Below are positions 48,787 through 56,786 of a stretch of 64,000 nt of DNA, in pieces. The notes beneath the pieces are model-generated. The model ran no database searches. It was not told the DNA's origin and saw only the letters and a list, made by a program, of their open reading frames with translations. The first letter of the stretch is position 1; each line of letters opens with the position of its first letter. Made by a program: the position numbers and the translations under genes. This DNA comes from Streptomyces albicerus (GTDB lineage: Bacteria; Actinomycetota; Actinomycetes; Streptomycetales; Streptomycetaceae), in contig NZ_VWMY01000004.1 of assembly GCF_008905045.1 (NCBI RefSeq), positions 176,787 to 240,786 on the forward strand, given 5' to 3'.

Positions 48787-50508
48787 GTGACGAGTGACAC
48801 CGCGGCGCAGGTGGGCGTCGGCGCCGACGCCCACACCGAGGCAGAGTCCAGTCCCTGGGCGGAGCGGCTGCGCCGGTTCGGGTATGCGGGACGCCCGAGG
48901 ACCGATACCCGCGACCTTCTGGTCCCGCCCTTCCCGGAACCCGGCACCCGCGTCGGAGAGGCCCTCGGCCTCGGCCCGGAACTGGCGTCTCGGATCGCGA
49001 AGGCGATGGGGTGGCTCGGCCCGATTCTCGTCGCCGCACTGGCCGGCACGATCCGCTTCTGGCACCTCGGCAGCCCGCGGAGCGTCGTGTTCGACGAGAC
49101 GTACTACGCCAAGGACGCCTGGTCCGTGCTGCGGTTCGGTTACGAGGGGACCTGGCCGGACCGTAAGATCGCCGACCCGCAGGTCCTGGCGGATCCGCAG
49201 GTCATCCCGCTCTCCGACACCGGGGCCTTTGTCGCGCACCCGCCGATGGGCAAGTGGGTGATCGCCCTCGGTGAGTGGATGTTCGGCCTCAACCCGTTCG
49301 GCTGGCGCTTCATGACCGCGGTGCTCGGCACGCTGTCGGTGCTGATGCTGTGCCGAATAGGGCGCCGCCTGTTCCGGTCGACGGCGCTGGGCTGCCTGGC
49401 CGGGCTGCTGCTGGCGGTGGACGGCCTGCACTACGTGATGAGCCGCACCGCGCTGCTCGACCTCGTCGTCATGTTCTTCGTCCTGGCGGCGTTCGGCTGC
49501 CTGCTCCTCGACCGGGACCGGGCGCGGGCCCGGCTCGCGGCCGCCCTGCCGGTGGACGCGGCCGGCCTGGCGGGCCCCGACCGGCACACCGGCGACCGTA
49601 TGGGGACGGGCCTGCGGCCCTGGCGGATCACGGCCGGCGCCTTCCTCGGCCTGGCGGCCGCCAGCAAATGGAACGGCCTGTACTTCATGGCCTTCTTCGT
49701 CATCCTGACCGTGCTGTGGGACGTCGGCGCCCGCCGCGTCGCGGGGGCCCGCCACCCCTACCGGGCGGTGCTGCGCAAGGACCTCGGCTGGTCGGTACTG
49801 TCCCTCCTGCCAGTGGCCGCGGTGACCTATCTGGCGACCTGGACCGGCTGGTTCCTGACCGACAAGGGCTACGGCCGGCACTGGGCGGACGACCGCGGCG
49901 GCCTGTGGTCCTGGATCCCGGCATCCCTTCGCAGCCTGTGGCACTACGAGTACGGCGTCTACGAGTTCAACGTCGGGCTGCACTCTCCTCACCGCTACGA
50001 GTCCAACCCGTGGAGCTGGCTGGTCCTCGGGCGACCGGTGGCGTACTCCTACGAGACGGATACCGCCCAGGAGGGCTGCCGCACCGCCTCCGGCTGCTCC
50101 CAGGCGATCCTCGCGCTGGGCACACCGCTGCTGTGGTGGTCGGCGTGCTTCGCGCTCCTCTATCTGCTCTACCGCTGGGCGATGCGCCGCGACTGGCGCG
50201 CGGGAGCCGTCCTGTGTGCGGTGGGCGCGGGATACCTGCCGTGGTTCCAGTACCAGGATCGTACGGTCTTCTCCTTCTACACGGTCGCCTTCGTGCCGTA
50301 TCTGTGCCTGGCCGTCGCGATGCTGGTGGGCGCGATGCTGGGGCCGCCGAGGTCGAGTGAGAAACGCCGGGCACGCGGAGCGGTGGCCGCGGGCGTCCTG
50401 GTCCTGCTCATCGTCTGGAACTTCATCTACTTCTTCCCGATCTACACGGGCATGACGATCCCGTATGGCAGTTGGCGCGACAGGATGTGGCTGGACACGT
50501 GGATCTGA
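48787..50508 (+). CDS. pmt: Dolichyl-phosphate-mannose protein O-mannosyltransferase
   Basis: A 573-residue multi-pass glycosyltransferase of the GT39/PMT type. The first loop has RSVVFDETYYAKDAWSVLRF, containing the catalytic D-E pair (FDETYYA). Later come AHPPMGKWVIALGEWMFGLN, LLLAVDGLHYVMSRTALLDL, FLGLAAASKWNGLYFMAFF, and a terminal helix ending IYTGMTIPYGSWRDRMWLDT. It mannosylates secreted proteins at the membrane using a polyprenyl-phosphate-mannose donor, the system used for Streptomyces lipoproteins and phage receptors. Normally a single conserved gene in the genome. Transcript probably leaderless. Confidence 0.92.
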   Translation: MTSDTAAQVGVGADAHTEAESSPWAERLRRFGYAGRPRTDTRDLLVPPFPEPGTRVGEALGLGPELASRIAKAMGWLGPILVAALAGTIRFWHLGSPRSVVFDETYYAKDAWSVLRFGYEGTWPDRKIADPQVLADPQVIPLSDTGAFVAHPPMGKWVIALGEWMFGLNPFGWRFMTAVLGTLSVLMLCRIGRRLFRSTALGCLAGLLLAVDGLHYVMSRTALLDLVVMFFVLAAFGCLLLDRDRARARLAAALPVDAAGLAGPDRHTGDRMGTGLRPWRITAGAFLGLAAASKWNGLYFMAFFVILTVLWDVGARRVAGARHPYRAVLRKDLGWSVLSLLPVAAVTYLATWTGWFLTDKGYGRHWADDRGGLWSWIPASLRSLWHYEYGVYEFNVGLHSPHRYESNPWSWLVLGRPVAYSYETDTAQEGCRTASGCSQAILALGTPLLWWSACFALLYLLYRWAMRRDWRAGAVLCAVGAGYLPWFQYQDRTVFSFYTVAFVPYLCLAVAMLVGAMLGPPRSSEKRRARGAVAAGVLVLLIVWNFIYFFPIYTGMTIPYGSWRDRMWLDTWI

Positions 50509-50531
50509 GGTCCGGACGAGGGAGTGAAGCA

Positions 50532-52526
50532 GTGACCAGCACCGCGCCCCATGGCTCATGGGTTTCCCCGGTCACGGCGGAGTTGGCGGCCGCCGGCATG
50601 ACGGCGGGCCAGATCGCCGCGCCGTCGTATGTCGGCGTGTGCGGTGACGAGGTGTGGTGGGTGGAGCCGCGTCCCGAGGAGGACGGGCGGCTGGCCCTCA
50701 TGCGCGGGCGCTCGGGCGGGGCGGTCGACATGCTGCTGCCCGCCCCCTGGAACGTGCGGGGGAGGGTGATCGAGTACGGCGGTCGCGCCTGGGCGGCGGA
50801 TGTCGACGGCCAGGGTGCGCTCGCGGTGTTCGTGAACTTCGCCGACCAGCGGCTGTACGCGTACCGGGCCGACCTCCCCGGAGCCGTCCCCCAGCCGCTG
50901 ACGCCGGTTTCGCCGGTGGGCGGTGGGCTGCGCTGGGCCGAGCCCGAGATCGACCTCGGCCGTGCCGAAGTGCGGTGTGTGCTCGAGGAGTTCACGGGGG
51001 ACGGACCGGGCGACGTACGACGGGTGATCGCCGCGGTCCCGCTGGACGGGAGCGCGGCTGAGGACCGGTCGGCCGTACGTGAACTGACCGACGACCGGCA
51101 CCGTTTCCTCTCCGGTGCGCGCTTCTCCCCCGACGGCAGCCGGGCCGTCTGGTCGGTGTGGGACCACCCGCACATGCCGTGGGACGCCGCCGCCCTGCGG
51201 ATCGCCGACGTCGGCGAGGACGGCTCGCTGCACCGGGTCCGTACCCTCCTCGGCGGACCGGGCGATCCGGTGGCCCAGGCGGAGTGGGCCGCCGACGGCA
51301 GTCTGCTGGTCGCCTGCGAGCGGACCGGCTGGTGGAATCTGTACCGCGTGGACCCGGAGACCGGTGCCGCGCAGGCCCTGCATCCTGCCGAGGAGGAGTT
51401 CGCCGGCGCCCAGCGCCTGGGGCTGCGATGGTTCGCACCCCTGCCGGACGGACGGGTCGCGGTGCTGCACGGCGTGGGGGCGCAGCGCCTGGGCGTACTC
51501 GACCCCGGGCGCGGCGAGCTCGCCGACGTTCCCGGTGACCGGTCCGAGTGGCTGCCCCACCTGGCTGTCTCGGGTACGCGGATCTTCGGTGTCGCGGCCG
51601 GCCCGCGCACGTCCTACGAGGTCGTCGAGGTGGACACCGCCACCATGACGGCCCGGGCCGTCGGTCAGGGGCGCCGCGCTCGGACAGATCCGGACTACTT
51701 CCCGGAGCCGGTGGTCCGGGCGTTCAAGGGTCCCGCCGGGCGGGAGGTGCATGCCCACCTGTACGCGCCGCGCAATCCCGTCGCCGCCGGCCCGGACGGG
51801 GAGCTGCCGCCGTACGTGATCTGGGCGCACGGCGGCCCAGGGCTCCGCGCGCCGCTCGCGCTCAACCTGGAGATCGCGTACTTCACTTCACGCGGTATCG
51901 GCGTGGCGGACGTCAACTACGGCGGAACTCCCGGCTACGGCCGCGCCTACCACGAGCGGCTGCGCGAGGAGTGGGGTGTCGTGGACGTGGAGGACTGTGC
52001 CGCGGTGGCCCGCGCGCTGATCGACGAAGGCCTGACCTCCGCGGGCCGCATCGCCATCCGGGGCGGCAGCGCCGGCGGCTTCACCGCCGCCGAGTCACTG
52101 GCCACGACCGACGTGTACGCCTGCGCGACGCTCCTCTACCCGGTGCTGGATCTGTCCCTCCTCGCGTCGCGGCAGACCCATGACTTCGAGTCGCACTATC
52201 TGGAGTCCCTTGTCGGTCCGTACGCCCAGGTGCCCGAGCGCTACCGGGACCGCTCGCCGGCCGCCCACCCGGAGAGGATCAAGGTGCCCTTCCTGCTGCT
52301 GCAGGGGACCGACGACGTCATCTGCCCACCCGACCAGAGCGAGGAATTCCTGAAGGGGATGGCCGGCCGCTCGATCCCGCACGCCCACTGCCTCTTCGAG
52401 GGCGAGGGCCACGGCTTCCGACGCCGCGAGACGATGGTCGCCGCCCTGGAGGCCGAACTCTCCCTGTACGGACAGGTCTTCGGCTTCACGCCGCACGGAG
52501 TTCCGTTGCTGCGGCTGGAGGAGTGA
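50532..52526 (+). CDS. S9-family prolyl oligopeptidase-like peptidase
   Basis: A 664-residue cytoplasmic enzyme. An N-terminal beta-propeller of WD/YVTN-like blades (FSPDGSRAVWSVWDHPHMPW, LVACERTGWWNLYRVDPETG) leads to a C-terminal alpha/beta hydrolase: VIWAHGGPGLRAPLALNLEI, nucleophile in IRGGSAGGFTAAESLATT, Asp in LLQGTDDVICPPDQ, His in CLFEGEGHGFRRRE. The GGSAGG motif and propeller place it with S9C/dipeptidyl peptidase-like enzymes. GTG 50532 has GAGGGAG seven bases upstream. It is 23 bases after the pmt stop, so it may be co-transcribed with pmt. Confidence 0.9.
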   Translation: MTSTAPHGSWVSPVTAELAAAGMTAGQIAAPSYVGVCGDEVWWVEPRPEEDGRLALMRGRSGGAVDMLLPAPWNVRGRVIEYGGRAWAADVDGQGALAVFVNFADQRLYAYRADLPGAVPQPLTPVSPVGGGLRWAEPEIDLGRAEVRCVLEEFTGDGPGDVRRVIAAVPLDGSAAEDRSAVRELTDDRHRFLSGARFSPDGSRAVWSVWDHPHMPWDAAALRIADVGEDGSLHRVRTLLGGPGDPVAQAEWAADGSLLVACERTGWWNLYRVDPETGAAQALHPAEEEFAGAQRLGLRWFAPLPDGRVAVLHGVGAQRLGVLDPGRGELADVPGDRSEWLPHLAVSGTRIFGVAAGPRTSYEVVEVDTATMTARAVGQGRRARTDPDYFPEPVVRAFKGPAGREVHAHLYAPRNPVAAGPDGELPPYVIWAHGGPGLRAPLALNLEIAYFTSRGIGVADVNYGGTPGYGRAYHERLREEWGVVDVEDCAAVARALIDEGLTSAGRIAIRGGSAGGFTAAESLATTDVYACATLLYPVLDLSLLASRQTHDFESHYLESLVGPYAQVPERYRDRSPAAHPERIKVPFLLLQGTDDVICPPDQSEEFLKGMAGRSIPHAHCLFEGEGHGFRRRETMVAALEAELSLYGQVFGFTPHGVPLLRLEE

Positions 52527-52536
52527 CGTACGGCGG

Positions 52537-52564
52537 CGGCCCCGTCGTGGATACGACGGGGCCG
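52537..52564. terminator. 12-bp hairpin between convergent genes
   Basis: CGGCCCCGTCGT, loop GGAT, ACGACGGGGCCG. It separates the S9 peptidase stop (52526) from the esterase stop (52581). Confidence 0.85.
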
Positions 52565-52580
52565 CACTCCGTCCAGGACC

Positions 52581-53549
52581 TCAGCCGGTCGCGAGGGCAC
52601 TCCTCAGCACGGTGATCGCCTGGCTGATGGCGGCTTCGGCGGCGTGGGTCTCGCGCAGGGCGTTGAGCATCACGAAGTCGTGGATGATGCCCTGGTAGCG
52701 GGCGGCGGTGACCGGGACGCCGGCCTCGCGCAGCTTGTTCGCGTAGGCCTCGCCCTCGTCGCGCAGCACGTCGGCCTCGCCGGTGATGACCAGGGCCGGC
52801 GGCAGACCGGCGAGCTGCTCGGTGGTGGCGCGCAGCGGGGACGCGGTGATCTCGGCGCGCTGCTTCTCGTCGGTCGTGTACTGGTCCCAGAACCACTGCA
52901 TGGCGTCGCGGCGTAGGAAGTACCCCTCGGCAAACTCGTGGTAGGAGCCGGTGTCGAACGCGGCGTCGGTGACCGGGTAGAAGAGAACCTGCTGGACGAG
53001 GGGGACGTCGCCGCGCTCCTTGGCCATCAGAGTCAGGGCGGCGCTCATGTTGCCGCCCACGGAGTCACCTGCCACCGCGATGCGGGAGGCGTCCAGGTAG
53101 TAGTCGGCGCCGTCGGTGACGACCCACCGGGCGACGGTGTAGTTCTGCTCGATCGCCACCGGATAGCGGCCCTCGGGTGAAAGGTCGTACTCGGGGAAGA
53201 CGACCGCTGCGCCGGCACCGACGGCCAGTTCCCGCACGAGGCGGTCGTGGGTGTGGGCGTTGCCGAAGACCCAGCCGGCGCCGTGGATGTAGATGATCAC
53301 CGGGAGCACACCGGAGGCGTTCGCCGGGCGGACGATACGGGCCCGGACCTGTCCGGTGGGGCCGCCGGGCACGGTGACCCACTCCTCGTCCACGTCGGGC
53401 TTGGCGATGTCACCGGACTGCACGTCGTCGACGACCTTGCGGCCCTCGGCCGGGCCGAGGTCGAACAGGTACGGCGGGTTCGCGGTCGCCTCGGCGAAGG
53501 ACGCGGCGGCGGGCTCGAGGACTGGACGGGGTCCGGTCGTGTCGGTCAT
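52581..53549 (-). CDS. Alpha/beta hydrolase, hormone-sensitive-lipase type
   Basis: A 322-residue hydrolase with the family IV HGGG-like motif as YIHGAGWVFGNAHTHD, Ser in RIAVAGDSVGGNMSAALTLM (GDSVGG), Asp in VITGEADVLRDEGEAYANKL and His in QGIIHDFVML. No signal peptide. It would hydrolyse short-chain esters. ATG 53549 has GAGGAG six bases upstream. It diverges from a MarR regulator across an AGTCGTGCACAACT dyad, so it is the probable regulated target. Confidence 0.9.
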   Translation of the reverse strand: MTDTTGPRPVLEPAAASFAEATANPPYLFDLGPAEGRKVVDDVQSGDIAKPDVDEEWVTVPGGPTGQVRARIVRPANASGVLPVIIYIHGAGWVFGNAHTHDRLVRELAVGAGAAVVFPEYDLSPEGRYPVAIEQNYTVARWVVTDGADYYLDASRIAVAGDSVGGNMSAALTLMAKERGDVPLVQQVLFYPVTDAAFDTGSYHEFAEGYFLRRDAMQWFWDQYTTDEKQRAEITASPLRATTEQLAGLPPALVITGEADVLRDEGEAYANKLREAGVPVTAARYQGIIHDFVMLNALRETHAAEAAISQAITVLRSALATG

Positions 53550-53640
53550 GACGATCTCCTCGGATCTGGTGCCCCGGGCAGGCTCCGGCAGCGGTCTTCG
53601 CCGTGGAGCGGCGGCACACCATGAGAGTAGCGTGCGACTT

Positions 53641-53654
53641 AGTCGTGCACAACT
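53641..53654. promoter_or_regulatory. MarR-type operator AGTCGTGCACAACT
   Basis: A 14-bp dyad centred on GTGCAC with one mismatch, flanked by TT/AA-rich bases (ACTT...CATTAG). It sits between the divergent esterase (start 53549) and MarR (start 53749) genes. TAGAAT at 53668-53673 is a -10 candidate for the marR side. Confidence 0.6.
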
Positions 53655-53748
53655 CATTAGGGGTCGATAGAATCGAGGAGACTCGAACGATAGGGTGGTG
53701 ATCGTCGTGCAGCGCACAGGAGCAGGCACCGAAACAGGGAGGCGCGCC

Positions 53749-54204
53749 GTGAGCACAGCCGGAGCCGAACCGCCCCAGGAGGGTTCCCTGCTCCTGGACG
53801 ACCAGCTCTGCTTCGCCCTCTACGCGGCCTCACGGGCGGTCACCGCGCGCTACCGGCCCCTGCTGGACGAGCTAGGGCTGACCTACCCCCAGTACCTGGT
53901 CATGCTCGTGCTGTGGGAGCAGGACTCGATCTCCGTACGGGACCTGGGAAACGCTCTACAGCTGGAGTCCAGCACCCTCTCCCCGCTCCTCAAGCGCCTG
54001 GAGTCGAACGGCCTGCTGCGGCGCGAACGGCGGGCGGAGGACGAGCGTTCCGTCGCCCTGCGGCTCACCGACGCCGGAGCCCGCCTCCGGGAACGGGCGG
54101 GCACCGTCCCCCTCGCCATCGGCGACGCCATGGGCCTGACGCCCGAACAGAACGCCGTGGCCAAGCAGTTGCTGCGCCTGCTCACGACGAACGTCACCCG
54201 CTAA
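53749..54204 (+). CDS. MarR-family regulator
   Basis: A 151-residue winged helix protein: LLLDDQLCFALYAASRAVTA, LGLTYPQYLVMLVLWEQDSI, recognition helix LQLESSTLSPLLKRLESNGL, wing RRERRAEDERSVALRLTDAG. This resembles OhrR/MarR regulators; a Cys is present (DDQLCFALYAASR) near the N-terminus, at the position where OhrR proteins sense organic peroxides. GTG 53749 has GGGAGG six bases upstream; earlier GTG codons at 53695-53707 lack a good site. Probable target is the divergent esterase gene and itself. Confidence 0.88.
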   Translation: MSTAGAEPPQEGSLLLDDQLCFALYAASRAVTARYRPLLDELGLTYPQYLVMLVLWEQDSISVRDLGNALQLESSTLSPLLKRLESNGLLRRERRAEDERSVALRLTDAGARLRERAGTVPLAIGDAMGLTPEQNAVAKQLLRLLTTNVTR

Positions 54205-54212
54205 GGACAGTT

Positions 54213-54238
54213 CCCCGCGCCCCGTAAGGGGCGCGGGG
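54213..54238 (+). terminator. 11-bp perfect hairpin after marR
   Basis: CCCCGCGCCCC, loop GTAA, GGGGCGCGGGG. It starts eight bases after the marR stop and is also the left end of the dispersed repeat copy 2. Confidence 0.8.
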
Positions 54239-54290
54239 CTGTGACATATGCGGCTCCGCCGCGTGGGCGCGACCAGCCCCCACCGGCCTG
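54227..54290. repeat. Dispersed intergenic repeat, copy 2
   Basis: 54227-54263 matches 37327-37363 in 36 of 37 bases; here the element continues uninterrupted into TGGGCGCGACCAGCCCCCAC. Confidence 0.75.
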
Positions 54291-54326
54291 CGGATTGTTC
54301 ACCGCGCCCAGCGGAGCGCTACCGCA

Positions 54327-56429
54327 CTACTGCCGAGTCCACTTCTGATTCGCGCCCCCGTTACACGTCCACAGGACGGCCTTCGTGCCGTTGGCGGTCG
54401 CCCCGTTGTAGGCGTCCAGGCAGAGGCCCGCGTTGACGTTGGTGACGGTGCCGTCGGCGTTCACGTTCCACTTCTGGTTGTTGCCGCCGTTGCAGTCCCA
54501 GATGACGACCCTCGTGCCGTTGGTGGTTCCCGCCTGGTAGGCGTCGAGGCACTTGTTGCCGTAGACCACGAGTTCCTTGCGCGCGGTGTAGGTCCAGGAC
54601 TGGTTGATGCCGCCGGAGCAGTCCCACAGCTGGGCCTGGGTCCCGTTGGTGATGGTGTTGTTGTCGATGTCGAGGCAGCGGTTGGACTGCTGGCCCGCGA
54701 ACTGCGTGCCGTTGGTGCCGGGCAGCGGGCGCACCTCGATGGCGTCCAGGTCGGGCGCCCAGGCCGAGGCGTTGGAGAACGTCAGGGTGTTGGCCGAGCC
54801 CTTGGCCAGGGAGACCTCGACGGAGACGGTGCCCGGCGTGGACCAGGAGCCGGTCGGCGGGAAGGAGACCGTGGTGGCCGGCTGCCCGATGACCTGGAGG
54901 ACGGCGGTGCGGGCCGCGCTGTCGCCGTTGGTGTAGGCGATGTCGACGACCTTGGTGCCCGTGTCGGCCGCCGAGACGCCGTTGAACCGCAGGGTGTTGG
55001 CGGAGCCGTTGCCGACGCCGCCCACCTTGGTGCCGCCGGAGCAGTTGGCGCAGGTGGCGTTGGCCGCGGCGCCGCCCTTGGTGTTGGCGGCGGCCTCCGC
55101 CTCGTACGTGGTGCTCGCCGCCTCGGTGCCGCCGGTGACCGTGAGCATCACCGAGTCCTTGGCGGGGACGTTGACGGTGTAGCCGGTGCCGAAGCTGCCG
55201 ACGTTCGCCCGCGTCCAGAGGTTGCGGACGGTCGCGGAGGCGTTGGTCAGGCCCAGGTCGGACCAGCGGACGGTCATGTTCTGCGCACTGTTGGTGCGGT
55301 TGAGCAGGACGACGGCCCGCTTGCCGGTGCCGGAGAGGACCTTGCCGTACACCTGCAGGCCCGCGGTGTCCTCGGAGACCTTGACGCCCTGGAGGCCGCG
55401 CGGGTCCTGGTCGACCGCGATGACCTCCGGGTTCTTCAGGATGTTCGCGGCCTCGGTGCTCATCGTCGCCAGGTTGTTGCCGGCGAGCAGTGGGGCCCCG
55501 GAGATGGCCCACAGGTTCATGTGGCTGCGGTTCTGGGCGGCGGTGAAGCCGTCCATGCCGACCATGAGCATGTCCGGGTCGTTGTAGTAGCCGGTGTGCT
55601 GGGCCGTGGGGTGCACATTGGTGTCGAAGTTGGTCAGCATGCTGTCCCACGACGGCGAGTTGCCGTGGAAGATGATGTCGGTGTTGGTGCGCCACAGGGC
55701 GGCCATGCCGGCGCCCCAGTTCCACGGGTTCTGCTTGCCCCAGTTGCAGATCGAGAGGGTCAGCGGCCGTCCCGTCGTGGCCGTCGCCTTCGCGGCCGCG
55801 TCGCTGATGGCCTGGTACGTGGACTTCGCGTCGAGTCCTTCGACGTCGCCGCCGCACCAGTCGACCTTGACGTAGTCGAAGCCCCACTTGGAGAACTGGA
55901 GCATGTCCTGCTCGTAGTGGCCCTCACTGCCGCTGCCGGGTGCCGCCGGGCGGCCCGTCGGGAAGTAGTAGCCGCAGCCGTCCTTGCCCGCGTCGGTGTA
56001 GATGCCGGCCTTGAGGCCCTTGCTGTGGATGTAGTCGGCGATCGCGGTCATGCCGCCGGGCCACTCGGACTCGTCGATCGTGATGTTGCCCGCGCTGTCG
56101 CGGGTGCCCTGCCACCAGCCCTCGTCGATGTTGATGTACTTGTACCCGGCCTCCGGCAGGCCCGCCGCGACGAACGCGTCGACCTGCGCCTTGATGACGT
56201 TGTAGTCGATCTTGGCGGCGAAGGTGTTCCAGGAGGCCCAGCCCATCGGCGCCGTCGGAACCGGGATCTGATTCGACGTCACCGCGACCGGCTGCGCCCG
56301 GTCCAGCTCGGCGGGCCCCTGCTGCTGGAGGCCGACCAGGGCACCGGCGGCCAGGGCGAGAACGGCGGCACGAACCACGACCGTTCTGCACAGGCGTCTT
56401 GCACGCGGGACGAACTGCTGGAGGGGCAT
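54327..56429 (-). CDS. Secreted GH27 alpha-galactosidase with CBM35 and CBM13
   Basis: A 700-residue exported enzyme. Signal peptide VVVRAAVLALAAGALVGLQQ (residues about 17-36). GH27 domain (about 55-430): APMGWASWNTFAAKIDYNVI, KYINIDEGWWQGTRDSAGNI, nucleophile in FDYVKVDWCGGD (D190), family motif YYNDPDMLMVG. Then a CBM35-like module (about 440-565: YEAEAAANTKGGAAANATCA, FNGVSAADTGTKVVDIAYTN) and a CBM13/ricin trefoil (about 570-700) with NQSW, NQKW, NQKW repeats. It removes terminal alpha-galactose from plant gums or galactomannan. ATG 56429 follows AAGGAA. A divergent promoter pair faces the GH127 gene. Confidence 0.93.
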   Translation of the reverse strand: MPLQQFVPRARRLCRTVVVRAAVLALAAGALVGLQQQGPAELDRAQPVAVTSNQIPVPTAPMGWASWNTFAAKIDYNVIKAQVDAFVAAGLPEAGYKYINIDEGWWQGTRDSAGNITIDESEWPGGMTAIADYIHSKGLKAGIYTDAGKDGCGYYFPTGRPAAPGSGSEGHYEQDMLQFSKWGFDYVKVDWCGGDVEGLDAKSTYQAISDAAAKATATTGRPLTLSICNWGKQNPWNWGAGMAALWRTNTDIIFHGNSPSWDSMLTNFDTNVHPTAQHTGYYNDPDMLMVGMDGFTAAQNRSHMNLWAISGAPLLAGNNLATMSTEAANILKNPEVIAVDQDPRGLQGVKVSEDTAGLQVYGKVLSGTGKRAVVLLNRTNSAQNMTVRWSDLGLTNASATVRNLWTRANVGSFGTGYTVNVPAKDSVMLTVTGGTEAASTTYEAEAAANTKGGAAANATCANCSGGTKVGGVGNGSANTLRFNGVSAADTGTKVVDIAYTNGDSAARTAVLQVIGQPATTVSFPPTGSWSTPGTVSVEVSLAKGSANTLTFSNASAWAPDLDAIEVRPLPGTNGTQFAGQQSNRCLDIDNNTITNGTQAQLWDCSGGINQSWTYTARKELVVYGNKCLDAYQAGTTNGTRVVIWDCNGGNNQKWNVNADGTVTNVNAGLCLDAYNGATANGTKAVLWTCNGGANQKWTRQ

Positions 56430-56520
56430 GGGGGGTTCCTTCCGGGGGCACGACAGCCCAGCACACAAGGGTGGCCGACATATCGAACACTGCACGAGTC
56501 GTCGAACCGATGGGACGCCG

Positions 56521-56550
56521 AAGCTAGGGCCCCGGCCATACGGAAGTCAA
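56521..56550 (-). promoter_or_regulatory. Promoter of the alpha-galactosidase gene
   Basis: Minus strand: TTGACT (56550-56545), 18 bases, TAGCTT (56526-56521). About 90 bases before the ATG. Confidence 0.55.
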
Positions 56551-56657
56551 CGGATCGTCACCACCTGATTTCCGCCGGTCGCACACCACCCAGGAGTTGA
56601 CGCACACCACGGGCCGCCGCCGCGCGAAATTAACCGGAGTTGAACGCGCCGGAAGCG

Positions 56658-56686
56658 TTGACGTGATCGCTACCTAAACCTATGTT
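56658..56686 (+). promoter_or_regulatory. Promoter of the GH127 gene
   Basis: TTGACG (56658-56663), 17 bases, TATGTT (56681-56686). Predicted leader about 95 bases. Confidence 0.6.
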
Positions 56687-56786
56687 TTGGTCGAACTTCC
56701 GCACGCCGTACGGTATTTCGAACAATCTGCGACCTCCGCCCACCCGAACGCCCGACCCCCGACCCCCGCGCAGAGACGAGGAACGC

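Larger units (their letters stand above)
56430..56786. other. Divergent intergenic region of the alpha-galactosidase and GH127 genes
   Basis: 357 bases with no gene. Two promoters can be read (56521-56550 and 56658-56686). The hexamer TCGAAC appears four times (near 56484, 56506, 56692 and 56719), two on each side, possibly a shared regulator half-site. Confidence 0.55.
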
